A stretch of DNA of 64,000 bases from Streptomyces eurythermus (GCF_014649115.1 NZ_BMSK01000006.1:349367-413366); one strand, 5' to 3'. Positions 44,701 through 53,710 are shown, counted from the stretch's first letter. The notes: generated by a model from the sequence alone, not told the origin. Made by a program: numbers and translations.

Positions 44701-47700
44701 GCCGCAACCCCAGCCCCAACCACACCTCGCCCCCGTCGGCGCCCCCACCGCCCCGCCCCCCATCACCCGCACCGACGCCACGGTGCTGTCCTTCGGCCAG
44801 GAACGCCTCTGGTACCACCAGCAGTTGGAACCCGGCAGCCCGCTGTACAACATCCCCACCCGCGTCCACCTGCACGGCACCCTCGACGTCGAGGCGCTGC
44901 GCGGGGCCCTGCACGACCTGGTGGAGCGGCACGAGATCATGCGGTCGTATCTCCCGGCCCGTGACGGCCGTCCCGAACTGCGCATCGCGCCGTCGCTGCC
45001 CGGCCTCGGCCGGTTCGTGGACGTCCGCGGCGAACCCGATCCGCTCGCCGCCGCCCGCCGCCTGGTCGAGGAGGAGGCCACCGCCCCGTTCGACCTGGAA
45101 CACGGCCCGCTGACACGCGCCCTGATCGTCACCTACGGACCCCAGGACCACGTGCTGTGCCTCAACGTCCACCACGCCGTGGACGACGGCTGGAGCCCGG
45201 GCATCCTCGACCGGGAACTCACCGAGTTCTACACCGCGCGCGTCGAGCGCCGCGCCCCGCGCCTCGACCCGCTGCCGGTGCGCTACACCGACTACGCGCA
45301 CTGGCAGCGCCAGTGGCTGACCGGGGACGTACTGCGCCGGGAACTCGACCACTGGCGCACGGTGCTGCGCGACGCGCCCGTGCTCGACCTGCCCGCCGAC
45401 CGGCCCCGCCCGCGCCGCAAGGACTTCGGCGGCGGCCTGCACACCTTCACCATCCCCGCACCGGTCGCCGCGGCGCTGCGCGAGACCGGCAGACGGGAGC
45501 GGGCCACCCTGTTCATGGTGCTGCTCACCGCGCTCGACGTGCTGCTCGCCCGGCTCACCGGCGGACGCGACATCGTCGTGGGCTCCCCGACCGCCGGCCG
45601 CGACCGGCCCGAGACCCGGGGCCTGATCGGCTTCTTCAACAACACCGTGGCCCTGCGTACCCGGCTGGCCGACGGCCAGCGGTTCACCGAGGTGCTGCGC
45701 GAGGCCCGCCGGGTGGTGCTCGACGCCATGGAACACGCCGAGGTGCCCTTCGAGAAGGTCGTCGAGGCGGTCGCACCGGCGCGGGACCTGAGCCGCAACC
45801 CGCTGTTCGACGTGGTCCTGCTGCACCAGACCATCCCCGTCGTCCAGGGCCGGATGCCGGGGCTGGAACTCAGCTCCTTCGAGGCCGAGGACCGCACCAT
45901 CGTCCACAACGGACTGGCGCCCGGCACCGCCAAGTTCGACCTGACCTTCTGCGTGTGGGAGCGGGACGGGCACGACGACCTGCCGGTCGGCCTGGAGTAC
46001 AGCACGCAGCTCTTCGACCGGGAGACCGCCGCCGCCATCGGTGACGCCTTCCTGGCCCTGCTGCGCGCGGTGGCCGCCGACCCCGAGGGCGAGGCCCTGG
46101 CACTCCCGCTGACGGACGGGACGTCCGCCGCCCCCCTGTACACCCCGCCCCTGTCCGGCGCGCCCGACACCACCCTGCACGCCCTCGTCCTCGACCAGGC
46201 GCGGCGTACCCCCGACGCGCCCGCCGTGGCGCTGGACGAGGCCACCTTCACCTACGGCGACCTCGACCTGTGGTCGGCCGACACCGCCGCCCGGCTGGCC
46301 GCCGCCGGAGTCGCACCCGGTGACATCGTCGCCGTACGCCTGCCCCGCTCGGCGCACATGGTCGCGGCGGCGCTCGGCGTCCTCCGGCTCGGCGCCGTCC
46401 ACCTGCCGCTCGACCCGCGCCAGCCGGACACCCGAACCGCCGCCATGCTCACCGACGCCCGCCCGCGCGCCCTGATCACCGACGGCGAGGCACCACCGTC
46501 CTGGACCGGACCCGTCGTCCACCTCGCCGGGCGGCCGCCGCGGACCGCGGAGCCCCCGGCGGACCCGGCCGCGCCCGGCGACCCGGCCTACGTCATCTTC
46601 ACCTCCGGCTCCACCGGACGGCCCAAGGGCGTACTGGTCGAGCACCGCGGCGCGGCCACCCTGGTGCGCGCCACCCGCGAGGAGTGGGAACTGCGGCCCG
46701 GCGAACGCGTCCTGCAGTTCGCCGCGCCCACCTTCGACGCCTGGATCTGGGAGGTCTTCACCGCCCTCGCCGCCGGCGCCGTCCTCTGCGTGCCCGACCA
46801 CCGCACCGTACTCGTGGGCGACGACCTGGCCGCGGCCATGACCCGGCACCGGGTGCACACCGTGATGCTGCCGCCGTCCGTCGCCGCCTCCCTGCCCGAG
46901 GACGCCGACCCGCCCGCGCTGCGGCTCATGGTGCTCGGCGGCGAACCGGTGCCGCCCGAGCTGGTACGCCGCTGGGCGGGCCGGTGCCGGGTCGTCAACG
47001 CCTACGGGCCGACCGAGGCCACCGTCTGCGTCACCATGGGCGACTGCGTGCCCGACGGCTCCCGCCCCGCCATCGGGCACCCGCTGCCCGGCACCCGGCT
47101 GTGGGTGCTCGACGAACAGGGCCGCCCCGTGCCGCCCGGCGTCCCCGGCGAGCTGTACATCGGCGGCGCCCAGGTGGCCCGGGGCTACCTCGGCCGGCCC
47201 GAGCTGACCGAGCGCCGGTTCGTCACCGTGCCCGGCACCACCGAGCGCGCCTACCGCACCGGAGACCTCGTACGCCGCCGGTCCGACGGATCGCTGGCCT
47301 TCGTCGGCCGCGCCGACAACCAGGTCAAGCACCGCGGCTACCGCATCGAACTGGAGGAGATCGAGGAGGCGCTGCGGGCCTGCGGCGCCAAGGACGCCGC
47401 CGTGGTGCTGGACACGGACACCGACGGCGGCGTGCTGCGCGCCTTCGCCGTACCCGGCGCCGATCCGGCCGGCACCGGCGAGGAACTGCGCGCCCGGCTC
47501 GCCGACCGGCTGCCGCCCTACATGGTGCCCGCCGCGCTCACCCTGCTGCCCGCGCTGCCGCTGACCCCGCACGGCAAGGCCGACCGCCGGCGGCTGTTGG
47601 CCCTCGGCCGTGAACTCGCCGGCGAAGGAGCGCCCGCCCCCGCCGGCCCCCCGGCGGCCACACCCGCCGACGCCCTGGAAGCGGACCTGCTCGCCCTGTT

Positions 47701-48748
47701 CCGGACCGTGCTGGGACACGGCGGGATCGGCGTGGACGACGGGTTCTTCGAGTCCGGCGGCCACTCCCTGCTCGCCGTCCGGCTGATGAGCCGCGTCCGG
47801 GAACTGACCGGCCGCACCCTGCCGCTCGCCACCCTCTTCGAGCACCCCACGGTCCGCGACCTGGCCGCCCTGCTGCGCTCCGGCCCGGACCCGGCCGCCC
47901 CCCGCTGCCTCGTACCCATCCGCGAGCGGGGCGACGGCGAACCGCTGTTCTGCGTCCACCCCTCCGGCGGCAACGTCCTCGTCTACCAGCCACTCGCCGA
48001 CGCGCTCGCCGGGGACCGCCCGCTGTGGGGCGTGCAGTCCCACGGCCTCGCCGAGCACACGGAACCCGACCGCACCGTGGCGGCGATGGCCGAGCGCTAC
48101 CTCGCCGGGATACGCGAGATCCAGCCCACCGGCCCCTACCACCTCGCGGGCTGGTCCTTCGGCGGCGCCATCGCCTACGAGATGGGCGTGCGGCTCCTTG
48201 AGGCGGGCGAGCGGGTCGCACCCGTCCTGCTGCTCGACACCGACCTGACCGCCACCGTGCCCCGCCACTCGGACGACGACGCCGCACTGCTGGCCGGTCT
48301 GCTGGCCCCGTTCACCCCGCCGGACACCGCCCGGGAACTGCACGCCCGCCTGCCGGGCACCCCCCTGGAGAAGGCCGTCGCCACGGCCCGCGACCTCGGG
48401 GCGCTGCCACCCGGCACCGGCCACCCGGAGGTACGGCGGCTGCTGCGCGTCCTGCGCGCCAACGACGCGGCCTTCGCCGCCTGGGAGGTGCCCGACTACC
48501 CCGGCGACCTGACGGCCGTACGCGCCACCGGCGGACGACTGACGGACCAGGGACTGGCGGCGCTGCGCGAGCGGGTGCGCGGCCGGCTGACCGTGGTGGA
48601 GGTGCCGGGCGACCACTTCACGATGCTCACCGAGCACCGCGCCGCCCTGGCCGAGCGGCTCGCCGCGCACCGCGCGCGCGAACGGGAGACGACCGGGCAC
48701 GGCGGCACAGGCAGCGCAGGATCCAGGACGGTTGGAGGAGGACAGTGA
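41732..48748 (+). CDS. PKS-NRPS hybrid: KS-dead AT-ACP-C-A-PCP-TE
   Basis: A 2338-residue synthase from the coupled GTG at 41732, or 2225 residues from the ATG at 42071 (numbering below). KS (1-420): Cys161 in MDTGCNGSLVAV, His in EAHGSGTRLGD and KTNIGHLDHAAG. The next ~260 residues align with an acyltransferase but the GHSxG serine is lost: SSGVGRWAARV near 581. ACP Ser805 (GGNSITAL). C domain: VHHAVDDGWS (His1034, Asp1039). A domain: YVIFTSGSTG near 1507, by-eye code D-A-W-S-M-L-A-V-C-K, aromatic-like. PCP Ser1899. Thioesterase: GWSFGG, Ser2029. The KS probably extends with the hydroxymalonyl unit supplied in trans, then the last amino acid is added and the product released. Confidence 0.9.
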   Translation: MTDRPPARAGRPGPAPAPGPTAGHLDSASPPDLVRLPGLAPQPDLVRLPGLAPQPGLAPQPDPVRPPVPASPPDPGFPSGPSARWPDPAPPTGATTRGRAPGPQTTRKETVAAMNDVAIIGVAVRFPDAPTLDAFRDNLRRGHDSVRPLSPERIRTSGIDPHRDYAELAHLDRVDTFDHRFFGLSRREAEVLDPQHRLALQLAWHAMEDAGHSPASLRGTPTAVVLSAPRADYFRLVPRPDTLSLLGNLPAGLPGRVSQVLGLTGPSYAMDTGCNGSLVAVLQACRELADGEAEYALAGGVSLKVLHEPRDAHAHFPEILSPDARCRAFDASADGTGDGEGGAVLLLTTLERALRDGDHVYAVVKGGAVAHNGPRTGAMGTPSPAAQAEVIRRAWRRAGLEPGDAGYLEAHGSGTRLGDAVELRGIALARGQAPGAPLPIGSVKTNIGHLDHAAGIAGLVKALLSVRHGELYPSLHYTAPPQGQDPAEHGVEVVTRARTWTEPDGRPRRAGISSFSLVGSNAHLVIEQAPPPRPAAPSRPAEERGARTHLDAPLAVGVSARNPRTLAETCERLAAALDTTRPPLAGTVLTLTTGRDHHDHRVGLVARTTEELAGALALAALRTRQGQGAGAAPAPARDGVHLLLSRDITVADPAQDVPEQERTPEGTAARVLDRQLDAHRRLSGYGITVTSLLSSGVGRWAARVIDGEATREEAGAALAAADGIGPAPDGERLRAALDPLFTAERPPVFVALGEDGELARAVTARLAERPGAALVTVGSGPDAVARAVAELYALGVDIDWPRPEGARRTPLPGYPFQEERCWVRPEGEYLRWEELWPGAAPRPEASPALRPAPAPEQPAPSPATPAEAPVPVGPSVSAYAPAPDGESVVDRVRRAWTDALHAGEVADGDDYFELGGNSITALEVISALDREFGVTLKLIDLYDHPTLADLAAYVADRAGLPRTEPTRHRPTALPPHTTGTEPQEPQEPQQPQPQPQPHLAPVGAPTAPPPITRTDATVLSFGQERLWYHQQLEPGSPLYNIPTRVHLHGTLDVEALRGALHDLVERHEIMRSYLPARDGRPELRIAPSLPGLGRFVDVRGEPDPLAAARRLVEEEATAPFDLEHGPLTRALIVTYGPQDHVLCLNVHHAVDDGWSPGILDRELTEFYTARVERRAPRLDPLPVRYTDYAHWQRQWLTGDVLRRELDHWRTVLRDAPVLDLPADRPRPRRKDFGGGLHTFTIPAPVAAALRETGRRERATLFMVLLTALDVLLARLTGGRDIVVGSPTAGRDRPETRGLIGFFNNTVALRTRLADGQRFTEVLREARRVVLDAMEHAEVPFEKVVEAVAPARDLSRNPLFDVVLLHQTIPVVQGRMPGLELSSFEAEDRTIVHNGLAPGTAKFDLTFCVWERDGHDDLPVGLEYSTQLFDRETAAAIGDAFLALLRAVAADPEGEALALPLTDGTSAAPLYTPPLSGAPDTTLHALVLDQARRTPDAPAVALDEATFTYGDLDLWSADTAARLAAAGVAPGDIVAVRLPRSAHMVAAALGVLRLGAVHLPLDPRQPDTRTAAMLTDARPRALITDGEAPPSWTGPVVHLAGRPPRTAEPPADPAAPGDPAYVIFTSGSTGRPKGVLVEHRGAATLVRATREEWELRPGERVLQFAAPTFDAWIWEVFTALAAGAVLCVPDHRTVLVGDDLAAAMTRHRVHTVMLPPSVAASLPEDADPPALRLMVLGGEPVPPELVRRWAGRCRVVNAYGPTEATVCVTMGDCVPDGSRPAIGHPLPGTRLWVLDEQGRPVPPGVPGELYIGGAQVARGYLGRPELTERRFVTVPGTTERAYRTGDLVRRRSDGSLAFVGRADNQVKHRGYRIELEEIEEALRACGAKDAAVVLDTDTDGGVLRAFAVPGADPAGTGEELRARLADRLPPYMVPAALTLLPALPLTPHGKADRRRLLALGRELAGEGAPAPAGPPAATPADALEADLLALFRTVLGHGGIGVDDGFFESGGHSLLAVRLMSRVRELTGRTLPLATLFEHPTVRDLAALLRSGPDPAAPRCLVPIRERGDGEPLFCVHPSGGNVLVYQPLADALAGDRPLWGVQSHGLAEHTEPDRTVAAMAERYLAGIREIQPTGPYHLAGWSFGGAIAYEMGVRLLEAGERVAPVLLLDTDLTATVPRHSDDDAALLAGLLAPFTPPDTARELHARLPGTPLEKAVATARDLGALPPGTGHPEVRRLLRVLRANDAAFAAWEVPDYPGDLTAVRATGGRLTDQGLAALRERVRGRLTVVEVPGDHFTMLTEHRAALAERLAAHRARERETTGHGGTGSAGSRTVGGGQ
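41822..41929 (+). repeat. 36-bp in-frame tandem repeat before the KS
   Basis: Two exact-frame copies of a unit encoding PDLVRLPGLAPQ (41822-41857 and 41858-41893) are followed by partial copies. It lies in the 339-bp stretch between the GTG at 41732 and the ATG at 42071, so it is either a Pro-rich N-terminal linker or untranslated. Confidence 0.8.
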
Positions 48749-49644
48749 GCCAGGAAACCCAGCGGCCCGTGGGGATCGTCGGCGCCGGGGTCATGGGCGC
48801 CGGGATAGCCCAGTGCGTCGCCCAGGCGGGCCACCCCGTGGTGGTGGTCGACCCCGGCCGGGAGGCCCTGGACGGCGCGCGCCGCCGCGTCGCGGACGGA
48901 CTGCGGCTGAGCCGCCTGCTGCGCGGCTCCGGGGGCGGTACGGCGCCGGCCCCCGGGACGGACCCGGCGGCACTCATCCGGTGGACCACCGACTACGGCG
49001 ACCTGGACACCGCGTGGTTCGTCGTGGAGTGCGGCCCCGAGCGCACGGACGTCAAGGAACGCATCTTCGAACAGCTCGACAAGGCCTGCCCCGAGGACAC
49101 GGTGTTCGCCACCAACACCTCGGCGATCCCCGTCGACCGCCTGGCCGACCGCACCCGCCGCCCCGGACAGGTCCTGGGCATGCACTTCATGAACCCCGCC
49201 CCGCTGAAGGACACCGTGGAGGTCGTCCGCGGCCCCAGGACCGGCGAGGTGGCCCTGCGCCAGGCGGAGCGGCTGCTGGAGATGACCGGCAAGAAGGGCA
49301 TCCACGTCGCCGACGGCCCCGGCTTCGTCACCAACCGGGTGCTCATGCTCACCTGCAACGAGGCCGCCCAGGTCGTCCAGGAGGGCACCGCGGACGCCCG
49401 GACCGTCGACCGGATCTTCCGGGACTGCTTCGGCCACCCCATGGGCCCGCTGGAGACCGGCGACCTCATCGGCTGGGACGTCATCGTGGACACCCTGCAC
49501 GTCCTGCGCGAACACACCGGCGACCCCAAGTTCACCCCCTGCGACCTGCTGGTGGGGATGGTGGAGCGCGGCGAGACCGGCCGCAAGGCCGGGCGCGGCT
49601 TCTTCACCCACACGGCGGCCGGGGCCCGGGGAGGCGCCCGATGA
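48745..49644 (+). CDS. 3-hydroxyacyl dehydrogenase (FkbK-like)
   Basis: A 299-residue NAD-dependent dehydrogenase: Rossmann VGIVGAGVMGAGIAQCVAQAG, FATNTSAIPVDRLA and MHFMNPAPLKDTVEVV. The C-terminal domain is the dimerising helical part (GPLETGDLIGWDVIVDTL). In methoxymalonyl and hydroxymalonyl pathways the FkbK/ZmaG protein oxidises glyceryl-ACP to 2-hydroxy-3-oxopropionyl-ACP. With the free ACP, FkbI-like and FkbH-like genes upstream this completes a hydroxymalonyl-ACP set. It follows the synthase with an overlapping GTG. Confidence 0.9.
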   Translation: MSQETQRPVGIVGAGVMGAGIAQCVAQAGHPVVVVDPGREALDGARRRVADGLRLSRLLRGSGGGTAPAPGTDPAALIRWTTDYGDLDTAWFVVECGPERTDVKERIFEQLDKACPEDTVFATNTSAIPVDRLADRTRRPGQVLGMHFMNPAPLKDTVEVVRGPRTGEVALRQAERLLEMTGKKGIHVADGPGFVTNRVLMLTCNEAAQVVQEGTADARTVDRIFRDCFGHPMGPLETGDLIGWDVIVDTLHVLREHTGDPKFTPCDLLVGMVERGETGRKAGRGFFTHTAAGARGGAR

Positions 49645-51335
49645 GCCGCGAACCCACCCTCGCCGAGGCATTCCTCGACGCGGTCCACGACCGGCCCGAC
49701 CACCCCTTCCTCACCCTGGTGGAACCCGACGGCGACCGCACCGTCACCCTCGCCGAACTGGCCGGGCACGCGGCCGGAGCCGGCCGGCTGCTGCGCGAGG
49801 CCGGCGCCCGGCCCGGCGACCGGGTGCCGCTGGTGTTCGACTCCGGCCTCGCCGCCGTCGCCGCGTTCTTCGGCACCCTGCTGGCCGGAATGACCCCGGC
49901 CATGGTCGCCCCGCCGATGGGCCGCCGCCAGGGCGCCGCCTACCAGGAGCACGTGCGCGGCGTCACCGAACGCTGCGCCTCCCGGCTCGGCCTGACCGAC
50001 CGCGAGTTCGCCGGCGCGCTCGACGGCGCCGCCGCGCACCCGTTCCTGCCGCTCGTCCCGGACCGGCCCGAACCGGTCCCCGACCGGCCCGACGCACCCG
50101 AGGCGGCGGGCCCGGTCGCCCTGCTCCAGTTCACCTCCGGCAGCACCCGCGTCCCCAAGGGCGTCCAGGTCACCCACGCCGGAGTGCTCGACAACACCGC
50201 CGTGTTCGCCGAGCGGTTCGGCCTCGGCCCCGGCCGGCCCTTCTGCTCCTGGCTGCCGCTCTACCACGACTTCGGCCTGATCGGCGGCCTGCTCAGCTCG
50301 CTGCTGTCCGGCGGCAGCCTGGTGCTGATGCCCCCTCAGGCGTTCATCCGCTCCCCGCTGGGCTGGCTGCGCGCGGCACAGCGGAACGCCGCCACGGTCA
50401 CCGGATCGCCCAACTTCGGCCTCGCCCTGTTCAACCGGCGCTTCGCCGCCGAACCCGCCGAACACCTCGACGGCCTGGACCTGTCCGGCCTGCGCACCGT
50501 CGTCGTCGGCTCCGACCCCGTCGTGCCCGAGACGGTCGAGGCGTTCCAGAAACTGCTCGCCCCCCACGGTCTGCACGACCGCGCGGTGCGCGTGGGGTAC
50601 GGCCTGGCCGAGAACACGCTCACCGTCACGGCGGTACCGGACGGACAGCCGCTGCGCACCCTCACCGTGCGCCGCCCGGACGGCGTACGCGGCCCCGTCC
50701 GGCCGACCGGGAGTACCTCTGACGGCCCGGTGGTGACCGCAGTATCGTGTGGCACGCCTGCCGGCAATCAGGAAGTGAGCATCGTGGACGAGCACGGAAC
50801 GACCGTCGGCTCCGACGTGATCGGTGAGATCCAGGTGTCGGGGCGCAGCGTGGCGCTGGGGTACCTGGACGACCCCGAGGCCACCGCGGCGGCGTTCCCC
50901 GGCGGTGCCCTGCGCACCGGCGACCTCGGCTTCCTGCACGACGGCGAACTGTACGTCACCGGGCGGCTGAAGGACGTGGTGATCGCCCGCGGCCGCAACC
51001 TCAACGCCCTGGACGTGGAACGCGTCGTGCGCACCCTGCCCGGCGCCCACGAGGGCGAGTGCGCGGCCTTCGGGGCGCGCACCGCGGAGGGCGAGGAACT
51101 GGTCGTCGCCCAGGAGGTACGCCCCGCGTCCCCCGAGGACCACCGGGCCCTCGCCCGCGAGGTGACGGCGCTGATCGTGCGGGAGTTCGGCATCGCCCCC
51201 GCCGATGTGCTCCTCGTCCGCATGCGCACGCTGCCGAGAACGTCCAGCGGCAAGCTCCGGCGTTCCGGGTGCGCCGACCTGTACGAGCGCGGCGAACTGG
51301 TGACGCTCCACCGCCAGGGATCCGCCGCCGTGTGA
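49641..51335 (+). CDS. Acyl-AMP ligase (FAAL-like)
   Basis: A 564-residue adenylating enzyme. The ATP loop is LLQFTSGSTRVPKGVQVTH; CSWLPLYHDFGLIGGLLSS is the FAAL-type signature; the hinge region is YVTGRLKDVVIARGRNL and the C-terminal PRTSSGKLRR has the catalytic lysine. FAALs activate an acyl acid and hand it to a carrier protein. The leading PCP of the first NRPS is the likely recipient, so this gene should set the N-terminal acyl group. Coupled to the preceding dehydrogenase gene (ATGA). Confidence 0.9.
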   Translation: MSREPTLAEAFLDAVHDRPDHPFLTLVEPDGDRTVTLAELAGHAAGAGRLLREAGARPGDRVPLVFDSGLAAVAAFFGTLLAGMTPAMVAPPMGRRQGAAYQEHVRGVTERCASRLGLTDREFAGALDGAAAHPFLPLVPDRPEPVPDRPDAPEAAGPVALLQFTSGSTRVPKGVQVTHAGVLDNTAVFAERFGLGPGRPFCSWLPLYHDFGLIGGLLSSLLSGGSLVLMPPQAFIRSPLGWLRAAQRNAATVTGSPNFGLALFNRRFAAEPAEHLDGLDLSGLRTVVVGSDPVVPETVEAFQKLLAPHGLHDRAVRVGYGLAENTLTVTAVPDGQPLRTLTVRRPDGVRGPVRPTGSTSDGPVVTAVSCGTPAGNQEVSIVDEHGTTVGSDVIGEIQVSGRSVALGYLDDPEATAAAFPGGALRTGDLGFLHDGELYVTGRLKDVVIARGRNLNALDVERVVRTLPGAHEGECAAFGARTAEGEELVVAQEVRPASPEDHRALAREVTALIVREFGIAPADVLLVRMRTLPRTSSGKLRRSGCADLYERGELVTLHRQGSAAV

Positions 51336-51403
51336 ACGGGGCGGACGACCGGGTGGCGGCAGGCGCTCGAAGTGACATCGGGTCCGTGTGCGAGAGGAGT
51401 GAA

Positions 51404-52294
51404 GTGCTCGAAGTCATCGACTTAGTCAAGCGCTACGGCGAGGTGACCGCCGTCGACGGTGTGTCCTTCCATGTGGCGGCCGGTGAGATCGTAGGGCTGC
51501 TGGGAGTCAACGGCGCCGGGAAATCGACCACACTGGAGACGATCGTCGGCCTGGTCACACCCGACTCGGGCACCGTCACGGTGGACGGCCACGACGTGCG
51601 CGCGCACCCGGAGCGGGCCCGCGCCCACATCGGGTTCGCCGCCCAGGACACCGCCCTGTACCCGAGGCTGACCGTGCGGGAGAACCTGCGGTTCTTCGGC
51701 CGGCTCACCGGGGCGAGCCGCCACGACGCCGACGCGCGGGCGGACGAGCTGATCGGCCTCCTGGGCCTGACCGAGCAGGCCGGACGGCTCGCGGGCGTCC
51801 TCTCCGGCGGCGAGGCGCGCCGCGCCCATGTCGCGGTCGCCCTCATGGCCCGCCCCCGCCTGCTGCTCCTGGACGAGGCCACCGTCGGCCTCGACGTCCG
51901 CACCCGCACCCACATGCTGGAGCTGGTGGTCCGGGCGGCGCGGGACAGCGGCGCCGCGGTGCTGTTCTCCAGTCACTACCTCGCCGAGGTGGAGAGCATC
52001 TGCGACCGGGTCGTGATCATCCACCGGGGCCGGGTGCTCGCCGACGGCACCGTCGCCGAGACCATCGCCCGGCACGCCAAGTCCGCCGTCGAGTTCGCCT
52101 TCGGCGACGGCACCCGGCAGCGGCACGAGGTCTCCGACCCGGCGGCCGAACTGCCCGCCCTGCTGGCCCGGCTCGACACCGGCGCCGGCGCCCCCGAACT
52201 GAAGTCCGTCAACGTGCTGCCGGCCTCCCTGGAGACCGCGTTCTGGGCCCTGACCGGGGAGGAACCGGCGGGGCTCGTCGAGGAGGTGGCGTGA
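51404..52294 (+). CDS. ABC-2 transporter ATP-binding protein
   Basis: A 296-residue ATPase with Walker A LGVNGAGKSTT, Q-loop AAQDTALYPRLT, signature VLSGGEARRAH, Walker B LLLLDEATVGLD and switch His in FSSHYLAE. The GTG at 51404 follows GAGAGGAG; a second GTG at 51332, in the stop of the ligase gene, would add 24 residues. With the permease it forms an ABC-2 exporter, presumably for export of, or self-resistance to, the NRPS product. Confidence 0.92.
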   Translation: MLEVIDLVKRYGEVTAVDGVSFHVAAGEIVGLLGVNGAGKSTTLETIVGLVTPDSGTVTVDGHDVRAHPERARAHIGFAAQDTALYPRLTVRENLRFFGRLTGASRHDADARADELIGLLGLTEQAGRLAGVLSGGEARRAHVAVALMARPRLLLLDEATVGLDVRTRTHMLELVVRAARDSGAAVLFSSHYLAEVESICDRVVIIHRGRVLADGTVAETIARHAKSAVEFAFGDGTRQRHEVSDPAAELPALLARLDTGAGAPELKSVNVLPASLETAFWALTGEEPAGLVEEVA

Positions 52295-53073
52295 TGCGGC
52301 TCGACCGGCTGGCCGTCATCGGCGGCAACGAGTGGCGCATGCTCTGGAAGGACCAGGCCGTCGTCATGCTCCTGATCGTCACCCCCGCGGTGATGATGGG
52401 CATCATGGCGGACGGGCTCGCCCCGGTGGTCCGCGAGAGCTTCGACGCGGGTGCCTCCATGAGCGGCGCCGACTTCGCCGTGCCCGGCTTCACCGTCATG
52501 TTCGCCTTCTTCATGACCGGCTTCATGGGCAACGGCTTCTTCCTGGAACGCGGTTGGGGTACCTGGCAGCGGCTGCGGGCCTCGTCCGCCCGTTCCGCGG
52601 AGGTGCTGCTGGGCAAGACCGCGCCCTACGCCGCGGTCTCCACGCTCCAGATCCTGCTGATGCTCGCCTTCGGCTGGCTCGTCCTGGATCTGCACCTGCG
52701 CGGCTCCGTGGCCGGGCTCGTGCTCATGATCGTCGCGGTGGTGGCCGTCATCATGGCGATCGCCCTGTTCCTGGTCGCCCACTGCGGGTCCAGCCAGCAG
52801 ATCAGCGCGCTGACCAACCTGGTCGGCATCGTGGGCGGGGTGATCGGCGGCGCCTTCCTGCCGGTGGACTCCCTGCCCGGCTGGACCCAGGCGGTCGCCT
52901 ACGTCACCCCCCAGTACTGGGCGGTGGACGGCCTGTCCGGCGTCCTCGGCGCCGGGGACGGCCTGGCGGACGTGGTACCCAATGCCGCGGTGTTGCTGGG
53001 CGCGGCCGTCGTGCTCATCGCCCTGTCGGCACGCCGCCTGTCACTGACGGAACAGGAACGCGTCGCCGCCTGA
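52294..53073 (+). CDS. ABC-2 type transporter permease
   Basis: A 259-residue integral membrane protein with about six hydrophobic segments. It has the ABC-2 layout: a cytosolic start (RLAVIGGNEWRMLWKDQAV), TM1, a long loop, and the FLPVDSLPGWTQAVAYVTPQYWAVDGL signature before the last TM. Its ATG overlaps the stop of the ATPase gene (TGATG). It is the last gene of the NRPS-PKS cluster on this strand. Confidence 0.9.
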   Translation: MRLDRLAVIGGNEWRMLWKDQAVVMLLIVTPAVMMGIMADGLAPVVRESFDAGASMSGADFAVPGFTVMFAFFMTGFMGNGFFLERGWGTWQRLRASSARSAEVLLGKTAPYAAVSTLQILLMLAFGWLVLDLHLRGSVAGLVLMIVAVVAVIMAIALFLVAHCGSSQQISALTNLVGIVGGVIGGAFLPVDSLPGWTQAVAYVTPQYWAVDGLSGVLGAGDGLADVVPNAAVLLGAAVVLIALSARRLSLTEQERVAA

Positions 53074-53161
53074 GGACGCCGGACGACAGGCGTCCGGCGT
53101 CCGCCGGGGGCGCTCCACGCCCCCCGTCTCCACTCGCACAACCCATAGCGAAAGGTTCACC

Positions 53162-53590
53162 ATGGCAGTCATCCGTACCGCCGGTTCCCACTGGGAAGGC
53201 ACCCTCCAGGACGGCCGGGGCACGGTCACCCTCGTCTCCTCCAACGCCGCCACCCACGAGGTGAGCTGGCCGAGCCGCGCCGAGGAGCCGGCCGGCCGGA
53301 CCAGCCCCGAGGAGCTGATCGCGGCGGCCCAGTGCGCCTGCTACAACATGTCCCTCACCCACACGCTGGAGAGCAAGGGCCACACCCTGGAGTCCGTGGA
53401 CACCAAGGCGGAGGTCACCTTCGAACTCGGCGCGGGCCTGACCCGGCTGGCCCTCACGGTCCGCGCGACCGTCCCCGGCATCTCGGAGGAGGACTTCCGC
53501 GAGGCCGCCGAGACCGCGAAGACCAACTGCCCGGTCACCATGGCCCTCTCCGGCATCAAGGAGATCACCCTGGACGCGTCCCTCGCCTGA
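53162..53590 (+). CDS. OsmC-family peroxiredoxin
   Basis: A 142-residue OsmC/Ohr-type thiol peroxidase. The two redox cysteines are in AAQCACYNMSL and KTNCPVTMAL. It detoxifies organic hydroperoxides in the cytoplasm. It is separated from the transporter by 88 bp and ends at a convergent terminator, so it is probably a housekeeping neighbour. An AAAGG Shine-Dalgarno precedes the ATG. Confidence 0.93.
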   Translation: MAVIRTAGSHWEGTLQDGRGTVTLVSSNAATHEVSWPSRAEEPAGRTSPEELIAAAQCACYNMSLTHTLESKGHTLESVDTKAEVTFELGAGLTRLALTVRATVPGISEEDFREAAETAKTNCPVTMALSGIKEITLDASLA

Positions 53591-53619
53591 CCGTCCCCGC
53601 GCGACGCGGAACACACACT

Positions 53620-53649
53620 CGGCGGCCACGGAACACACCGTGGCCGCCG
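53620..53649. terminator. Bidirectional hairpin between OsmC and ADP-ribosylglycohydrolase genes
   Basis: CGGCGGCCACGG (53620-53631) pairs perfectly with CCGTGGCCGCCG (53638-53649), loop 6 nt, between two convergent genes. Confidence 0.8.
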
Positions 53650-53710
53650 GGCTTGCGGCGGGAGGCATGGCCTGTACGACGAGGGGTGCGCCCAAGCCAC
53701 CGCTCGCGCG

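Noticed and set aside
29609..53073. Methoxymalonyl-ACP as the extender
   Set aside because: No FkbG-type O-methyltransferase gene is present among the cluster genes, so hydroxymalonyl-ACP is the more economical reading.
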